Source: Oscillospiraceae bacterium (lineage in GTDB: Bacteria > Bacillota > Clostridia > Oscillospirales > Oscillospiraceae). From it: DNA of 44,362 bases. Of the stretch, positions 42,688-44,362 are shown piece after piece. The notes under the pieces were generated by a model that did no database searches, had not been told where the DNA came from, and saw only the letters and a program-made list of their open reading frames with translations. The translations under genes and the position numbers were made by a program. Numbering within the stretch: position 1 is the stretch's first letter; every line of letters begins with the position of its first letter. The stretch spans positions 1 through 44,362 of the forward strand of contig SVKX01000001.1 in assembly GCA_015068225.1 (NCBI GenBank), read 5' to 3'.

Positions 42688-44353
42688 TTTGGCAGCCTTT
42701 CGCAAGGATATTACCCGCTTTGTGCCGTTGTGGAGCGTATATTTTGCAGGTGGCATGCTGATTATGCTGGCTCTGGCGGCAGGCAATACGCCCCATTCTC
42801 TGGCAAAATCCCTTGGAAACTGCATCGGATTCTTCAGCCTGATCAATATGGTTTACGGCCCCCTGTGCGCCTTACTTTTGTTCGGCGATCTGTTCAATGC
42901 CAAGCTGTGCAATGCCACCCATGCCATGCCCCTGCGGCGGGAGCAGTGGTTTTTCAGCCATGTGGCGGCAGGTATTTGCTTCTCAGTAGTGCCCAATGCG
43001 GTGGGCATTTTGTGCCTGATGCCGGTGCTGCAGCAGTTCTGGTATACCGGCTTTTTGTGGCTGCTGGGTATGACGCTGCACTTCCTGTTTTTCTTTGGTC
43101 TTGGCGTCTTTTGCTGCCTTTGTACCGGCAGCCGGTTTGCTATGGCGGCAATGACGACCCTTTTGAATTTCCTGGTCCCCCTGCTTGTATGGTTTGTGCA
43201 GATTATCTATCTTCCTTTGCTGAAGGGTGTCCGGATAGATTTGAGTCCGGTTTCCCTGCTTTGCCCGGCGATCAGTCTGCCAATCCGCGGCAACTGGTTT
43301 ATTTTCGGATACTACAAGGCTGTGGGCGTTTACCGCGATGATTGGTGGGCATTTGAGGGACTGGGCAGTTCCTGGTGGTATCTGGCCATCTGGGCGGCTG
43401 TGGGCATTGGCCTGCTGGCAGCGGCGCTGTGGCTTTACCGGCGCAGAAAGCTAGAGTATGCCGGAGATTTTCTGGCGATCAAAAAGCTGGAGCCTGTATT
43501 TGCATTGCTCTTTACCCTGTGTGTCAGTGTGGTATTTGCCGGAGTGGGCATGTTGCTGTTTAACCATCTGGTATTTCTGGCGGTGGGGCTGGTGATCGGT
43601 TATTTTTCCGGGCAGATGCTGCTGCAGCGGACGGTGAAGGTGTTCCGGCCGAAGGTGTTTTTGAAATTCGGCATCCTTGTGGCAGTGCTGGCCATAAGTA
43701 TTTTCCTGACCAAGCTGGATCCTCTGGGTGTTACCCGTTGGGTGCCGGAGCCTCAGAGCGTAGCATCTGTTACCATACATGTGGGCAGTATTTACAGTAG
43801 CGACTATGTTCAACTGGATCAGCTGGAGGAGTTGCAGCAGGTTACGGATGTTCACAAGGAACTGATCGAACTGGAGGAGCAGAAGTTCAGCGCCACGCCG
43901 GTGACACTGACCTACAAGCTGAAAAGTGGGATTACAGTCAGTCGGACCTATGAGATGAGGATTGACAGGACGAATAATCCCCCCAGAGAAGAGCATATCT
44001 ATCAGACCCTGCGGAAGCTGTTCAGCAAGCCGGAAACGGTGCTGGGCTATACGGCCTGGGATCAGTTTCTTAGGCAGATCAGTGCTGTTTGGGTGTCAGA
44101 TGATGCAGAATTTTTTGTGCCGGAGGGGCAACTGCGGCAAAGCTTGCTGGAGGCCATCAAGAAGGACTGCGAGGCCGGAGATATGCCGCAGAAATGGAAT
44201 CTTCAGGGGCATCGTATGCCCTACAATATTGTGATTCAGTTCGGGGTCGGAAACAGCAGCTATCAAACAGTTGTTATCAATGTTCAGGAGGACAGCACTT
44301 ATACCGTCAACTGGGTCAACGCCAACCGGTCAAAGCTGCAAAAGGTCGGATAG
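42662..44353 (+). CDS. ABC transporter permease with C-terminal extracytoplasmic domain
   Basis: A 563-aa membrane protein, complete nine bases before the window end. About eight to nine hydrophobic segments fill residues 20-360, including one near 340-355. The last roughly 200 residues are hydrophilic (from about WVPEPQSVAS) and probably form a single extracytoplasmic domain. It would be the permease partner of the upstream ATPase. GGAGG precedes the ATG. Its layout resembles permeases of YtrA-controlled operons; whether it exports or senses antibiotics is not shown. Confidence 0.85.
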   Translation: MKSRTWCFNLAAFRKDITRFVPLWSVYFAGGMLIMLALAAGNTPHSLAKSLGNCIGFFSLINMVYGPLCALLLFGDLFNAKLCNATHAMPLRREQWFFSHVAAGICFSVVPNAVGILCLMPVLQQFWYTGFLWLLGMTLHFLFFFGLGVFCCLCTGSRFAMAAMTTLLNFLVPLLVWFVQIIYLPLLKGVRIDLSPVSLLCPAISLPIRGNWFIFGYYKAVGVYRDDWWAFEGLGSSWWYLAIWAAVGIGLLAAALWLYRRRKLEYAGDFLAIKKLEPVFALLFTLCVSVVFAGVGMLLFNHLVFLAVGLVIGYFSGQMLLQRTVKVFRPKVFLKFGILVAVLAISIFLTKLDPLGVTRWVPEPQSVASVTIHVGSIYSSDYVQLDQLEELQQVTDVHKELIELEEQKFSATPVTLTYKLKSGITVSRTYEMRIDRTNNPPREEHIYQTLRKLFSKPETVLGYTAWDQFLRQISAVWVSDDAEFFVPEGQLRQSLLEAIKKDCEAGDMPQKWNLQGHRMPYNIVIQFGVGNSSYQTVVINVQEDSTYTVNWVNANRSKLQKVG

Positions 44354-44362
44354 CAGCAGAGG

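Overview
This window is a chromosomal segment from an endospore-forming Clostridia. The evidence is the sporulation sigma factor SigG with a YlmC/YmxH-type gene beside it, a SpoVB-like flippase, a class II galT, HemZ, YtrA-type regulation, TTGACA/TATAAT-type promoters with 17-bp spacers, and strong AGGAGG ribosome-binding sites. Codon use is GC-rich. Family-level assignment to Oscillospiraceae/Oscillospirales is inference from gene content and cannot be proven here. There is no IS element, prophage, CRISPR array, tRNA or rRNA. Most of the window is conserved housekeeping DNA.

Layout. (1) 1-373: two nearly identical 172-bp tandem units plus a partial third. Each folds into consecutive hairpins and ends in a perfect intrinsic terminator. 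This is the most unusual element in the window. (2) 376-1090: queT, a queuosine-precursor transporter gene, under a recognisable preQ1-I riboswitch and terminator. It diverges from a Na+/Ca2+ exchanger gene (1169-2197). (3) pcp, divergent from galK-galT. (4) Reverse strand: rpsB-tsf and sigG-ylmC/ymxH. (5) Forward strand: rpsT, recG, gpmI, an Asp23 protein and fakA (yloU-yloV), a BrkB/YihY membrane protein, then a DUF5685-like protein with a J-domain protein. (6) 18099-28404 reverse: a long collinear run recJ-rel-dtd-MBL-hemZ-amidohydrolase-spoVB-hup-rqcP. (7) Aspartate-family amino acid genes: hom-lysC-asd on the reverse strand and thrC-thrB on the forward strand, from overlapping divergent promoters. 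(8) groES-groL with a perfect CIRCE operator. (9) A MinD-like ATPase, mgsA, hisS and a small unknown gene. (10) A phospholipase C-like gene and a histidine phosphatase gene. (11) A YtrA-type GntR regulator with an ABC ATPase and permease, preceded by a perfect 24-bp palindromic operator.

How the genes work together. hom, lysC, asd, thrC and thrB give aspartate to homoserine and threonine. galK and galT are two Leloir steps, with no galE here. The rel-dtd-rqcP-hisS-rpsB-tsf-rpsT set concerns translation and its quality control. The sigG, ylmC/ymxH and spoVB genes belong to sporulation. Items most worth a second look are the tandem structured RNA units, the DUF5685-like protein with prenyl-synthase-like Asp motifs next to a Cys-tailed J-protein, an MTA/SAH-deaminase-like protein lacking its key Asp, the MinD-like gene without minC/minE, and a 21-bp hairpin before hisS.
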